From assembly GCA_965649825.1 (NCBI GenBank), contig OZ287695.1:2170001-2234000 (forward strand): DNA of 64,000 bases. The letters run 5' to 3'. Positions 1-11,771 of this stretch are shown here, piece after piece. The translations under genes and the position numbers were made by a program. The DNA comes from Penicillus capitatus. Its lineage: Eukaryota; Chlorophyta. The notes beneath the pieces are model-generated. The model was not told the origin of the DNA and ran no database searches. It was given only the letters and a program-made list of their open reading frames with translations. How positions within the stretch are numbered: position 1 is the stretch's first letter; each line of letters starts with the position of its first letter.

Positions 1-936
1 GCAGATCATGATTTATCCATGCCAGGCTTATGATAGCTGATACTTTTGCCCACCATGAACACATTTGGCGAATAGGATTCTTGTGCCGTTCGGCCTAGTG
101 TGTTGTGCTACGAGGCTTCAATCAAAGGATCATTTGCGTTTGTCTTTGTTCAGGTGCGCTCTCTTGGTTTTCATCACTCTCTCCTAGTGAATGTATCCCA
201 GAACTCTTATAAAACCAGCTAACGATTTGACATGTCTAAGAGAGATTGCTTTCAGTAAATGAATGCTCTTCTATGAGCAATGCGTTCTCATTTGAGTGAA
301 TGAAGAAGACAGCGATCAAGTGATCCACGAATAGCCTCGGTAAGGAACAGCAATGAGGATGAAAAGTTGAGATCTAAGGAATGATTAGGTAGACCGCTGC
401 AGTGTTGCTGAATGTACATGGCGGTCATGAGCAACCGTCATCTCACGTGTGCAAAGATCCACGATCAAAGTAGCCATGGAGAATCAGGAACACTCGCACA
501 ATCGTGGCGATTAGATAAGCAGTTGGCATGACACAAGAAGCTTCACAGAAACTTCTAGCCTGCCACTATGGAGTGGGTATGAAACAAATGCACACGCGTT
601 TAATGACGACATTCTGTCCATTACGATCAACTGCGTTTCTCTTTCCCGTCCTTAAGATTGGTTAACACGATGAACGACGGTCGACACCAATCTCTGTTCG
701 CAGCTCAATGCGCGACCATCGGTGCAAACGGCAGTGCAGATGAGCAATGCATCCGAAATGATCCGTCGCGGACGCATTCAGATACTTCATTCCTGAACCC
801 GCCAAAAGTTGCCCTAGGTCGATCGCTTGTAGACGTTTGAAGGTGTTCGTCGCCGTTTTCGTCGAGTCGCTGATAAAGGGATCCCTCTAACGGTTGCATC
901 GACTAACGGCTTTCTACTGGAAGATGACGACACAGA
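1..936. other. no supported gene
   Basis: I see no convincing exon in this stretch. ORFs are short and show no family motif. A plus-strand frame around 840-950 reads a short acidic patch just before the coding-like segment that starts at about 937, so part of the same decayed or unrecognised unit may begin here. Confidence 0.4.
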
Positions 937-1730
937 GTGATCGACCGCGTGTCCGCCGCTCGATGCGCCGATCGGATCTCTCCGAGCAATTGCCGTTGGA
1001 AGAAACGGTCACGTGTCGTAAAAAGTACAGTCGGCGCACAAGTGTATTGGGCGTCATTGCCGAACGGGTCAGCCGTTTTATCGATCTATGATCAAGATCG
1101 TGCGTCTCGCATTTGGTGCGTGGAGTGGATAAACCGATTCACGAGGCTGAATAATTCTGTCCATATCTAGGCAATTTCTACGAGGACGACCCTCACTCGA
1201 TAGAATCGTACACATCTCAATCCATTGAGCCAATTGACTGTCCGATCCAAGACGAGACAGAAGTAGAAACGCATGTCATGAAAGCCGAAAAGGACAATGC
1301 AGACACACCGTATGCATTTGGAGGCTGTACAAGGAAGATGCGATTGTTATCTGTGAGACATGGCTGTCGACAAGGCAGTCATGTTAGGGGAAGAAGATCC
1401 TACAAGGGTGATGAAGAGAGAGACGCCTGCGCGTGTTGCAAACGATCGAGCAGTCTATGCAGCCTGTCGCGTCAATACCTGATAGCTTTCCTCTGTCATG
1501 CCGGTCTAATATCTGTCGATCAAACGATGGATGGCAGATGCCTCAGCTACTGTACAGATGTAGAACACGTGTCCGTCATCCGTGCATTGGACTTAGGCCG
1601 TCAATCCATCAAATCCTTCACTTCTAGTCACCGTGCATGGATGGCGCTGTCCCTATTGCAGGGCAATATCGTTGGTTGGTTGGTCGGTTGTTCACGAATG
1701 CCAGCCAATAGAACAAAGGTCCATGGATAG
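937..1730 (+). pseudogene. coding-like segments, possible decayed copia-type RNase H relic
   Basis: Two open stretches look like coding sequence rather than noise. Frame 937-1117 contains RVVKSTVGAQVY, which resembles the (R/S)VV(K/R)ST.(A/G)AE block near the RNase H end of Ty1/copia-like polyproteins, although the usual Glu after Ala is Gln here. A GT at about 1118 and a CTAG at about 1170 could bound a short intron, followed by a frame open to 1730 that starts acidic (EDDPHSIES). The two frames do not join cleanly in phase at the sites I tried. No integrase or reverse transcriptase motif is visible nearby. It may be a retroelement scrap or an unrecognised host gene; the assignment is weak. 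Confidence 0.25.
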
Positions 1731-2836
1731 GAGCTCTCTGTTGTGTTTCTATCAACTGTGCCTGTCGGTCAATTGAGACAAAGGATTTGATGGGCTAATG
1801 GATATATGATTTTTAGTACGGTGTTCATCTAGGCTAGCGTACATTGTTGTGCTGAGATGTAGCAGGGTCAGCCTGCCCCTTACGTTCGCAAAGCTTTATG
1901 AGAATCGGCTATATGTTTCCACATGTCTCCTTTATTGTGGAACCCGCTCTGCTTGCTTTATTTAAACGTGTTCTACACAAGTTGAGCAAAACAAGCGGAA
2001 ACGCTCATAACTCTTCACTGATACCGTGCATGCATGGCACAGTGTGGAGCTTATTCATAGGTTCCTATTTGGTGAAAGGAGCGCATCAAGCTTGTTTTGA
2101 GAAGTTCTTGCAGATTTGGATACCCCCACTGCCTATGAGTAGTGAAGGTGTATTTGTATATAAAACACCGGTGACTGTAGAACGTCATTTCAACGGACAT
2201 TCTCGCTATGCAAAATCGAGAAGAGAAACCCATCCCGGAGAGGAAAGGCGAGAAGTACAAACATCGAAAACGGTTTGGATGCTTCGTATGCAAAAGTCGT
2301 CAAGGGATTCATCAGCAAAGGCTTTGCGAAAGTAACTGCTTGTATGAAGCCACCCATTCGCAATGAGACCATCCGCGATGATCGTCCCAAGTATAGCAGG
2401 CATCCAAAACCCAGTGAGAGTTGATCAGTGTTCTCCAAACTTGAGTAGCATCGACACAATAATACATATACAATCACTCATGTAAACTATGGACTCATAA
2501 ACTGATCTGATCGAACTGATGCAAATAATATTATGGCTCAGAGAGCAAACAACGGCGCATGATAAAGACAATGCACAAGAGGACATAAGAGACGACGGAT
2601 CAATGAGAAATAAACATAACATATGCTTCTAGGGCACCATCCGGCACAGTCACCTAGAACTATTGGCCTTATCTCAATTTCAATACCCAATGCCAGAAAA
2701 GCTATGCTGAAATCGATAGAAAGACTCGGTAGTCGATTTGATTCGAATGAAACATTCTATGAGTCCATGAGTTTCTCTAGCTGTCGGCCTAATCTACTAA
2801 ACATCATGAGTGGTGGCAGCTCCAGGTGGTGGTGGT
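1731..2836. other. no firm gene; one possible terminal exon
   Basis: No recognised family lies here. A plus-strand frame ending at about 2422 reads like a real C-terminus (ASYAKVVKGFISKGFAK, then a charged tail RDDRPKYSRHPKPSES), so a small unrecognised gene may end there, but no start or splice sites could be fixed. Confidence 0.3.
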
Positions 2837-4661
2837 TCAGTTGGTTGCCCCAATGGGCCTCTGTTCAGGTGCAGCATCTTGGCGACCACGTCTAGGGCGA
2901 CGCGGGCGTGGACGCCACTCGTCTGTCACTACGACATGCTCTTCAATGCGGATTTCGGCATCAATCGCCTTCTGCATGTCTCTTGCTGTCGTATAACACA
3001 CACAGGCGTAGCAATTGTTCTGACCCGTAAAAACGCTAAACACAGACAGAACACATGATGAGTGAGCCAGTGGATATCCGACAGGCAACGCACCGGATTG
3101 GCTCGTCTTCTGCCAAAGCTCCGTATTGGGAGAATACTTCTGTGACCTTTTCGACGGTGATTCCAAGAGGAAGTCTACACAGGCAGGCAGGAATGACATC
3201 AATACTGGATCATATCGATCCACAACGCCGATGGCATTACTTGCAGGCAAACACGCGAAACTGCTCGCTCGATGCAGTCTGTGTGTCGGTGATAAGTCTT
3301 CTGGGAGAAGATCTGATGGATCGTGGCTGTTGTGGATATTCATCGAGGTATGGCACAAGCCGTTCACCCGTTAAAGGGGAAGCCAAACATCCAGGAGCGG
3401 ACAACGGACTTGTACAACGGCGGGAAAAGGGATTCGGGTGGTTCATGAATCCACTAGGAAGCTGTACCATTCTAGGTCTATCTTTTGCCGGAATGCATCC
3501 CTAACAAACACAACGGCGCAGTCCATATCACCACGGACGCCATAGAGCAGCCCTCACTTTGATGTTTCTCGTTGTGAGGTCGATTGAACTGATTTGCTGT
3601 CCATCGGGTGCTGCTGGATAACGCATGCCAAATGCAATATCGTAACTGACATCCTTTTTCTCCATCGTTCCGTCAACAAAGCCTGTCGTCAATCAAGCAC
3701 GCGTGGATTCTGGCCATCAGAGGCAGTGGCTGTCTCTTACTTATCGTGGGCTGCGTTTTGTCACGGTTCGATGTAATCGATGGCGTCCCGCTTCCGGTAT
3801 CGATCGTTGAGACGCGCACGTGGTGTGCTGCTTGCGTTTCTTCTTCGCAGATTGCTCGTGGCAACTCATGTCTGAATTTTCCATTCGTTGGGTCCTGGGC
3901 AGCAATGGCTACTGTCGACTCGGCAATGATCTCGGCGTTGCGAGCCGGCTGCGTCAATAGACTGCAATGTCGGGATCCCTTATCCGCTTTTGGAAACATA
4001 AGCACTGTGTCTGTCTTAATGTAATAACCATCACTCTGTCTGGACAGTATGAGAGCCTGTGTAAAGGCCCTGTCTCCCGAATGCGGCTGAACGAGACATT
4101 CACAAGGAATCAGTCTTTATGCGGTTTCTGTGTACATGGATGGGGATACTTTGACAGACATGCGTCCAGAGATGAGTAAGCTGATGCAGCCACCCGAGGA
4201 AGGCTGCGGTGTGCAGTTGCTAACGGTAATCGTCACCTCTTCGTAAAGAGAGCGCAGCAACTCCTGTACCGTCTACACGTCCCGTCGTCAGGTCGCATCA
4301 CCTCACGACCAGAGCGAAGCCTTACTGCCACGTTTTCAGCTTTCGTTGTCAATGGCTGCCCATCTTCCTTCACTTGACAGACGACAACAGTGGAGTCCGA
4401 ACCGTAGAACTGAAAGAGATAGCTTGCATAATTGTTAAGTACGCGATAGTAGAGGGCAACAAACTTCCGTGCAACCTAGCGAGAAAGAAAATGTTGAGCG
4501 GGCTCGTGTACTATACTAACGGTTATGGCGTCGCAAGGGGCGCAGCCAAGAGACGGTCCCGGAATATCCGATGCGGAAATTCTCGAAAAAATCTTCGCAT
4601 GTCGGTTCTCTACCTGCTGAACATACTGCCCGGGGGCGGAGTTCGATTCGGCTGAGTGCAT
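2837..4661 (-). CDS. NTF2-domain plus RRM protein (G3BP-like)
   Basis: This is a G3BP/NTF2-RRM family RNA-binding protein, expected in the cytoplasm and stress granules. The first two coding exons carry an NTF2-like fold: VARKFVALYYRVLNNYASYL, then FYGSDSTVVVCQ, a GGCISLLISGRMSVK strand, and FTQALILSRQSDGYYIKTD. A charged linker follows. The C-terminus is one RRM with LPLGITVEKVTEVFSQYGAL for helix 1 and NNCYACVCYTTARDMQKAID as a weak RNP1, then an Arg-rich tail ending at 2837. I infer at least four introns of 38-63 bases; one of 58 bases restores the RRM as IRVFTGQNNCYA. The start at 4661 is the only Met in frame with the first exon. That exon lies antisense to the start of the next gene, so one of the two starts may be wrong. 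Family call strong, start weak. Confidence 0.8.
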
Positions 4662-6348
4662 CGGAGTTCAGTCCGTTAGATATTCTCAGAGTGAAAACAG
4701 CCAAAGAACGCACGCCGCACAGGAAGACCGTCGCAAAAACTCAGTCGACAGCACGAAAGTTGAACAACCTCAAACAAAGCCAGGAACTTATCGTCTGAGT
4801 CGTTTGGCTAAAAACATAAAGGATGCGAATGTCGTGAATCGCCCGGCTTATAAAATCGAGTGAACGGTCCGGACCTTCGACAAAACTGTTTTGAATCAAT
4901 TCAAGCCGTCCAGACGTAACCTTCCAGTCGTTTGAACGACGGATGGTTCTGTATTGGCTCGTCATGTGGCCTTCTCGATGTGACACTTTCAAAGGGCTCC
5001 GAGAGCCACATGCTACGCAACAGTGCCGCTCGAGCTGCACCACTGCTTTGCATATTCAGGCAAACTCGACGAGATTTCAAAGTAAACCGCCATGCGGCTG
5101 AAGGAGAGCGCGATAGACTGTTAGGCTGCTCTGCCACGCGCCAAGGATTCAGGCGAAGAACTGACGCCGACGTCTTTGGCTCGAAGCATCGCTGAGGAGA
5201 CAAAACAGTTTGCACGAAAGGCTGAACATCTACAGAGACTCCCCTTTCGTCGCTATGTCCATCGCCGAATGGTAAATGACGCGGAAGATCTTTGCGAGTT
5301 CTTGGTGGCACGGTTGGCAAATCAGTCTGAGATCACCACAGCTCCAGTCGTGGGTGCCATTGCTCACAGTCTCTCACTCATCCAGGCAGACATCCATCCA
5401 TCCAAGTCCCATAGATAATTCTCACACTTTGTTTGGCTCTTAAGGACACACTGTGGAATAGCAGACGGACCCCATACCACCATAAAGCCCTGGTGACCCA
5501 TCTCTGGGAGAGGGCAGAAGCGAATGTCTCTGAAATGACAGCCACGGATGTGGGAAGCATGCTCTATGCTTTCTATGCGTTTCGCGATGTCCTCTCAACG
5601 ATTCATTCACCGTCTGAAAAGACAGGTGTTGATGGGACAGGTGCGAATGGAAAACAGGAGCATCATCTTCCGCTGGTTCAAAAATTGGTCGAGAGATTCC
5701 TTGCGGATATAGAAATGGGAACGAGCCAAGATGCCTTGTCGGTGCTCATGGGCATGGCCGTCGTTCCCTATACTCCACCAGACATCACACAACGGCTCAT
5801 CACGCATCACATCCTTCCACAGATTCCCATCGCCGACCACGAGATCCTCAGTCACATCGCCTGGGCCACAGGTCATGTCAAACCACCCAACGTCGCCAAA
5901 GTACGAGATCGTGTGTGGGGAGGATAACACCGATGGAGAATTCTTAATTCAGGTCATGGACCCTCTCGTCAAGCGATTTGTGGGTCTCCGTAGAGAAGAG
6001 TATGCATTGATGCCCGTCGAGACGTTTGCCAATCTCTTGAGTGGCCTGGCCATGGTGCATCATCCTCAGGGCCGGCCTCTCGCCTCTCTTCTCATTCGGT
6101 TCATCGATCGAGCAGGATCGATTGAATGGAGACCGAGAACGATCGTTCGTTTGGCGTACGGCGTTTCGCGATTCGATGCACACACACCATTTTTTGTCGG
6201 AAAAATTTTGCGAGAAACGATTAGAAGTGGCAGATTCTTTTCTCTGCCAGAAGTCCAACAATTTAAAGAGACCATCGACGAAATGAATGTCGAACCGGCA
6301 GACCAAATCTGGGAAAGTCTGGCACAGGCACATCCCTTTGCTGTTTAA
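4525..6348 (+). CDS. helical-repeat protein of the FASTK/RAP organelle RNA-binding style
   Basis: The protein consists of degenerate helical repeats of the kind seen in FASTK/RAP-type proteins that act on organelle transcripts, for example [32 protein letters not shown] and [15 protein letters not shown]. No terminal RAP block with its usual signature could be picked out, so the call is by style. Exons run from ATG 4525 ([13 protein letters not shown]) through a basic linker ([15 protein letters not shown]) to [12 protein letters not shown] and the stop at 6348. Introns of about 40-70 bases are supported by frame changes, for instance GTAAACC...TTAG at 5082-5128 and GTACGAG...TTCAG at 5901-5953. 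Function in mitoch­ondrial or plastid RNA handling is inference. The stop overlaps that of the next, convergent gene. The first exon is antisense to the G3BP-like first exon. Confidence 0.6.
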
Positions 6349-7125
6349 TCGCTTTTCACGACCTTCCCTTCGAAAGAGGCGTTGGTTGCCATAATGATCC
6401 CCACAATCACACCGAACAGACCCAGAGCACTGCCAAAGATCTCAATGACCAAGATCTTGACAAAGAGTGTCGCATTCTGTGCATCGGAGAGCGCTGCACT
6501 GCTGCCCACGATGCCAACGCACAAACTAACAACCAACAACGTCATCATCCAACATCTGTCACATCAGGGATCAAGGGACGTACCCGCAGACCAAATTGGC
6601 GAATCCTGTTGTGACGCCTGCGGCAAAGTAGGCATAGCCAGCATACATGTTCTTCTGGGAGTATTTTCCATCGTCTGTCTCGGGGCCGACCTCTTCGATT
6701 TTGGTGCTCAGAATAATGGCGACAATTACACCATAGATAGCCACCGCCTCGCAGAAAATAACACTGATCAGATTTTTGGAAGTGATACGGGGCGTTCGAA
6801 TGGCTGCGCCTAGAAGACTGGATCCCGTGATAAAGATACCCCTATCCAACCAAACCTCACCACTAGGCACGACGTATCGCGAATAGAGCCCTTACCAGGC
6901 GGCTCCAAGAATAGACAGGCCAACAGCCACGGCGATCCCAGTATAGGTCCAGTAGTACGGCGAGACATAGCGAAAAAGCAAGCCGCCGTACTCCCAGTCG
7001 ATAAACTTGTCATCATCTCCAATTTTCGTGAGAAACACAAAGAAGGCGATGCATGTGGAGGAGAGGATAGAGAGTCCCAAGGTGGGACCCGTCAGCAAGT
7101 TGTCGCTCTTGGCCTCGGATGACAT
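6345..7125 (-). CDS. VMA16: V-type H+-ATPase proteolipid subunit c''
   Basis: This is the 23-kDa proteolipid c'' of the membrane V0 ring, which carries protons across vacuolar and endosomal membranes. Three exons are read. The first (7125-6896) holds the extra N-terminal helix and [20 protein letters not shown]. The second holds [20 protein letters not shown] and the helix with the acidic residue ([14 protein letters not shown]). The third holds [15 protein letters not shown] and the second acidic helix ([20 protein letters not shown]). The glycine-rich ring helices and two buried Glu match c'' rather than c. Splice junctions AAW/GIF and VCG/LCV fit the family exactly, with introns near 57 bases. 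The stop codon TAA at 6345-6347 overlaps the stop of the convergent gene on the plus strand through a TTAA palindrome. Confidence 0.93.
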
Positions 7126-7185
7126 GACGATAGCGAAGACGATGCGAACGGCGCAGAGACAAAAGGGACAACCTCATACGTCACA

Positions 7186-9485
7186 TCACAGTTTGGCCCC
7201 TTGACGTCGACGGCGCACTTCCAAGTGGATGAGCAGTGTTGTAATGTCAGCAGGATTAACGCCGCCAATCATGGACGCCTGGCCAATGGTTTTGGGCCGA
7301 ATGCGCTGTAAATGCTCGCGCGCTTCTAAGGAGAGCTTATGGATCGAAGGGTAATCGATATCATGAGGAATCTCCAGTTGACCTCTGGCTCTGACATATT
7401 CAACCTGACGCTCCTGTCGACGAATGAACCCCTCATACTTGATCCCAATCTCAACACTCTCTTCCTCCATTTTGGTCAGGGACTGAAAGGGGCAGTCGTC
7501 AAAAAACGGCATCAGAGAATGGGCGCACATGATCTGGCGGGATAAGGTTGTGCGTGTGGAGGATGTCGTAGTGAACATGTGGTCGCTTCAATAGATCTCT
7601 GAGCGTTAGATGCGATCCAATATTGTGCCCATTACGACGGATTGCATCGACACAGACAGGATCCGATGGATCACAACGAATCTGGCCCAGACGCTCTGTC
7701 TCCTTCTCCATACGCGCCTATACACACATCCGTTGTGTGCATGAGTCATTGACGTTATCCTCCTCCTTTACCTGTTTCTCTTCAAAGTGCTGCCATTGGT
7801 GGTCTGAGACGAGGCCGATGTCGCGGCCAATGGGAGTGAGTCTTTGATCAGCGTTGTCTGCTCGCAGCAGCAGTCGATATTCTGATCGGCTCGTGAGCAT
7901 GCGATAGGGCTCCCTCAGATCTTTGGTCGCCAGATCGTCGATCAGCGTTCCGATGTAACTGGATTCTCTGGAAAGAGTGAGAAGCTGTTGATTGTGGACA
8001 TAACGAGCGGCATTGATCCCCGATATCAGACCTTGAGCCGCCGCCTCTTCATAACCGGTGGTTCCATTGATCTGTCCACTGAAGAAGAGTCCGCCGAATT
8101 TCTTCGTCTGCAGTGTCCCTTCACACTGATATGCAGGAAGGTAGTCATACTCCACTGCATAGGCAGGACGCAGCATCTTGACCTAGAGAACACAGGACAG
8201 TGCCCGTCTTTCATCATGCGTCCTCACCTCTTCGAGACCTGTCAAGGACTGGAGCATGGCTCGTTGCATGGATTCCGGCAGTCCTGTGGAGAAACCCTGC
8301 ACATAGAGCTCTGGATTCATGCGACTCTCGGGCTCCAGGAAAATCTAGGACATGTCTCGCATCTCTGCTCCCGTGCAGATGTCTTTTCATCCCACCTGAT
8401 GGCTCTGTTTGTCACTGAATCGCACAATCTTGTCTTCGATCGATGGACAATACCGTGGGCCCTTTGAATCGATCCAACCGCCGTACATTGGACTCTTGTC
8501 CAGATTATCGCGAATGAGTTGATGAGTGATGGCATTCGTGCGTGTCAGGTAACAGCAGAGCTGTTCGCGTGGAACATGGACACTCGAATCGTAGCTGAAC
8601 CAACGCTCATCCTCATCCCCTAACTCAACATCCACACAGTGGACACAGACAAGAGGGAGAGTACCTGGTTGAGGTTCGAGCTTCGCAAAATCGACGGTGC
8701 GGGCATCGACACGTGCCGGTGTGCCAGTTTTGAGCCGATCGGTTTCGAATCCCAATTCCCTCAGCTGGTCCGAGAGTCCATGAGATGGAGACTCTCCAGC
8801 CCGCCCAGCAGGCAGCGATTTCTGTCCCACCCAGATGATACCATCCATAAACGTTCCGGTCGTCAAAACGACGCTCCGACTTGAGAACGTCATCCCAAAG
8901 AACGTCCGGACACCACGGATCACATCGTTGGCATCGAAGAGAAGTTCTGTCACCATACCTTCTCGGATATCCAAATTCTGTTGCTGCTCTAGGACGCGTT
9001 TCATGAGATGTGAGTATTCGATCTTGTCGGTCTGAGCACGGAGAGCCCAGACGGCCGGTCCCTTGGAACGGTTGAGGACGCGTTTGTGTAAGTAACATCG
9101 ATCGGCCATCTTGCCCATCTCTCCTCCCAACGCATCGACCTCGAAGACCAGCTGACTTTTGGCAGGACCACCGATGGCAGGGTTGCATGGCTAGGAGCTG
9201 AGTTGGCAGAGAACTGGGACAGCTAGAGGAGGATCACACCTGCCAGGCAATTTTGTCGAGTGTGAGTGTCAGAAGCAGTGTCTGGCATCCAAGACGCGCC
9301 GAAGCGAGAGCTGCTTCACATCCAGCATGTCCAGCACCGACGACCACGACATCATAAGCGTGCTGGTCTCTTTCACACGCTCTGGTAGCGACTGGGCGTT
9401 TCGACAGACGTCTTCTTTTTGGCAGCCCTCGAGAAGCGACCGATCTCAGCGGTGTCCATAGGGATCTGCTAGACAGCGTCAGCAT
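7186..9485 (-). CDS. MTO1: tRNA uridine-34 carboxymethylaminomethyl enzyme, MnmG/GidA family (MTO1)
   Basis: FAD-dependent MnmG/GidA protein, which with the GTPase MnmE/GTPBP3 modifies U34 of mitochondrial (or plastid) tRNAs. After a basic, Ser/Arg-rich leader of about 40 residues that looks like an organelle presequence comes the dinucleotide-binding motif [16 protein letters not shown], then the family block [53 protein letters not shown] and [15 protein letters not shown]. The C-terminal helical domain ends [20 protein letters not shown] read at least five short introns, for example at 9240-9193 between IAWQ and PCNPA and at about 8395-8342 before IFLEPESR. Length and order of motifs are complete. 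The gene starts about 60 bases of sequence away from the V-ATPase gene on the same strand. Confidence 0.93.
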
Positions 9486-9607
9486 TGTACGACATAAAGA
9501 GAGGGGATATGATCATCATGACGAGATTAATGGACTGATGCGATGCTGTCGCGATCGAGACGCATGTTGCGTACCTCGGTGATCGAATCGTTCTCGGATC
9601 GTTCGTT

Positions 9608-11560
9608 TTGGACGCGACGAGTCGAGTCGTTACGTTGCTCCCTTCCTTCACAGATTTGATCCATCCGACACCTCTTCCAAGAAGAGAAACACATTTTGCG
9701 CCGCAAACAGAGATCCATCAGGTGGGGATCACATCTCGACTGGCCAAATGCCGAGGGTGGTGGACGGAACGCACGAACACGACGGCAATGCTTTGTGCCG
9801 TCCAGGACGAGATGGCCGACGTTGGAACCACGAATGGCGTCGACGACGGCACCAGCGAAACGATGAAGAAATCGCAATCTACGCCGCCTCGTGGTCGAGT
9901 CGTCTCTTAATACCGATCCCCGATTGGTAACGTGCGTTTAGGACTGGAATGCGATGCGTCGTCTGAGGCGTCTGAAAAATATGCGCCGTTCTATGGGGAT
10001 GTCTATGGTCCTGCCTTCTTCGGACCGCTAATCAGCTTCAACAGCTTTCATGGAATGCCTTTTGCATCCGACAATCCAGATGCCGTTTCCGCCATGGCAT
10101 CGCCTCTTCTGTCCGCGCGACGCGGTTTCTATCAAGCTGTCCCGACGGAAGAGACATCCCTTCGAGGAAGAGAGCGACGCAAACAGCAGACGCGGCAGGA
10201 TGTCGCTGCCGATGCTTCGCGTCCTTTTCATTACATGTCAGCTGTCTGCGGTGCGGCATTCCCCGGTGCAGAAGTGGATCTCTTTACCAATCCCTTTCAA
10301 CGTCCTGTCGATCGCACACCAACGGCCTGCACTTCTGCGACGGCAGCGCCAGGGAGCTATGGTGACGCAATGCTGCATTCGGACGTTTCCGAATTGCTCC
10401 AGCAGTTGCTCTCCGAAGATTTCTACCCTGCCACTGCCGAAACACTCGAATCTGAAAAGCGCGGTGCGGAGGATGGAGTGGAGAGCAGAGCCAGAGCTGT
10501 CACATCACATACGCGGCAGAGACTGGAGCGAAAGATTTCGGGAAGAACAGTGAACAGACAGCGCGAGACGCGCCTAACGCATTCGGACGACATGAAGGAC
10601 TGTATCGCCGTTCTCGCACCGCAGATGAAACGAAAACGCGTAACGCGAGAAGGCGCTTATAAGCGAAAGAAAAACAACACCGTGCACGAAGGGCGTTCTT
10701 CGCGATTTCGCGGCGTCACGAAACATCGACGCAGCGGTCGTTGGGAGGCACACATCTGGATCAAAGAGATGGGCAGACAGGTCTATCTAGGAGGCTACGA
10801 GAAAGAGGAACACGCTGCCGAGGCCTATGACGTCGCTGCGATCAAGAGCAAAGGCGACAAAGTGAAAACGAACTTCGACATTTCGAAGTACACGGATCTA
10901 CGTACGGTTATGGACTCCATTACGATGGACGAGCTGGTCATGATCGTCCGACGACAAAGTCAAGGGTTCTCCCGTGGGACATCGGTATTCCGTGGCGTGA
11001 CACATCATCCGAGTGGCCGTTGGGAAGCACGAATAGGCATACCAGGTGAGCTTGTCCTCACAGAGACGTCTTAACGCATGATCGTCTCAGGAAGCAAACA
11101 TATCTACCTGGGTCTGTATAATGATGAGTTCGAGGCGGCGAAGTGGTATGATCGAGCGCTGGTGCGGTTGCGAGGATCGTCCGCCGCGACGAACTTCTTG
11201 CTGTCGAATTATCAAGAGGAGCTGTCTGAATATCACGAAGTGCAGCAAGCCATCATGCAACGTCCCCTTTCGCCGTGCCGCCCGTGCGAGACCGAGATGT
11301 TCTGTGTAGTAGGGGACACGTACGGCCTCGAGGAGCCCAAAATGTCGGGACCGTTTGAAAACTGGGTAAAGTATGGACGCAAAGGCGGCGCCGCTTCGAT
11401 AAAGACCTGTCCGTCGGATGTGCATGAGAGAGGGGCCGAAGCCGACACAGAGAAGCTGCAAGAGAAAAAGCACCTCGTCTCGCAACTCATCATGCGTGCC
11501 TTGACAGAAAGCCACGAGACATGTGATGTGACATCTCAGCCATCTGACCCATCCCAATGA
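9608..11560 (+). CDS. double-AP2 domain transcription factor (euAP2/AINTEGUMENTA-like)
   Basis: Nuclear DNA-binding protein with two AP2 domains. Domain 1 starts at SRFRGVTKHRRSGRWEAHIW and contains QVYLGGYEKEEHAAEAYDVA; domain 2 starts at SVFRGVTHHPSGRWEARIG and continues over an intron into KHIYLGLYNDEFEAAKWYD. They are joined by a linker including IVRRQSQGFSRG, the arrangement of plant euAP2/ANT proteins. The N-terminal half is low-complexity with a basic patch (QMKRKRVTREGAYKRKK) that may be a nuclear signal. Two introns are read: 48 bases ending at 9941 and 45 bases at 11046-11090, the second splitting domain 2. The large exon has no Met at its beginning, so the start must lie in the upstream exon; ATG 9608, 9788 and 9812 are all possible. 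Targets are unknown. Confidence 0.85.
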
Positions 11561-11771
11561 CCTCGCCTCTCTCACTTTTCTCAAATCCGAGACGCCGTTT
11601 GCGTCCGGAGCACAGATGGCGACGAAAACGGACTGTCTCTGATCGTATGTATGTATGTGTTTGAATACGGTTGTCTGTCAAAGAAAGGCACGTAAATGCT
11701 GATGTGACGTGAGGTGACGAATGTCTCTGATATCGCACGACGGTCGACGCTACCTCTCTGTTTCGTTCGAC

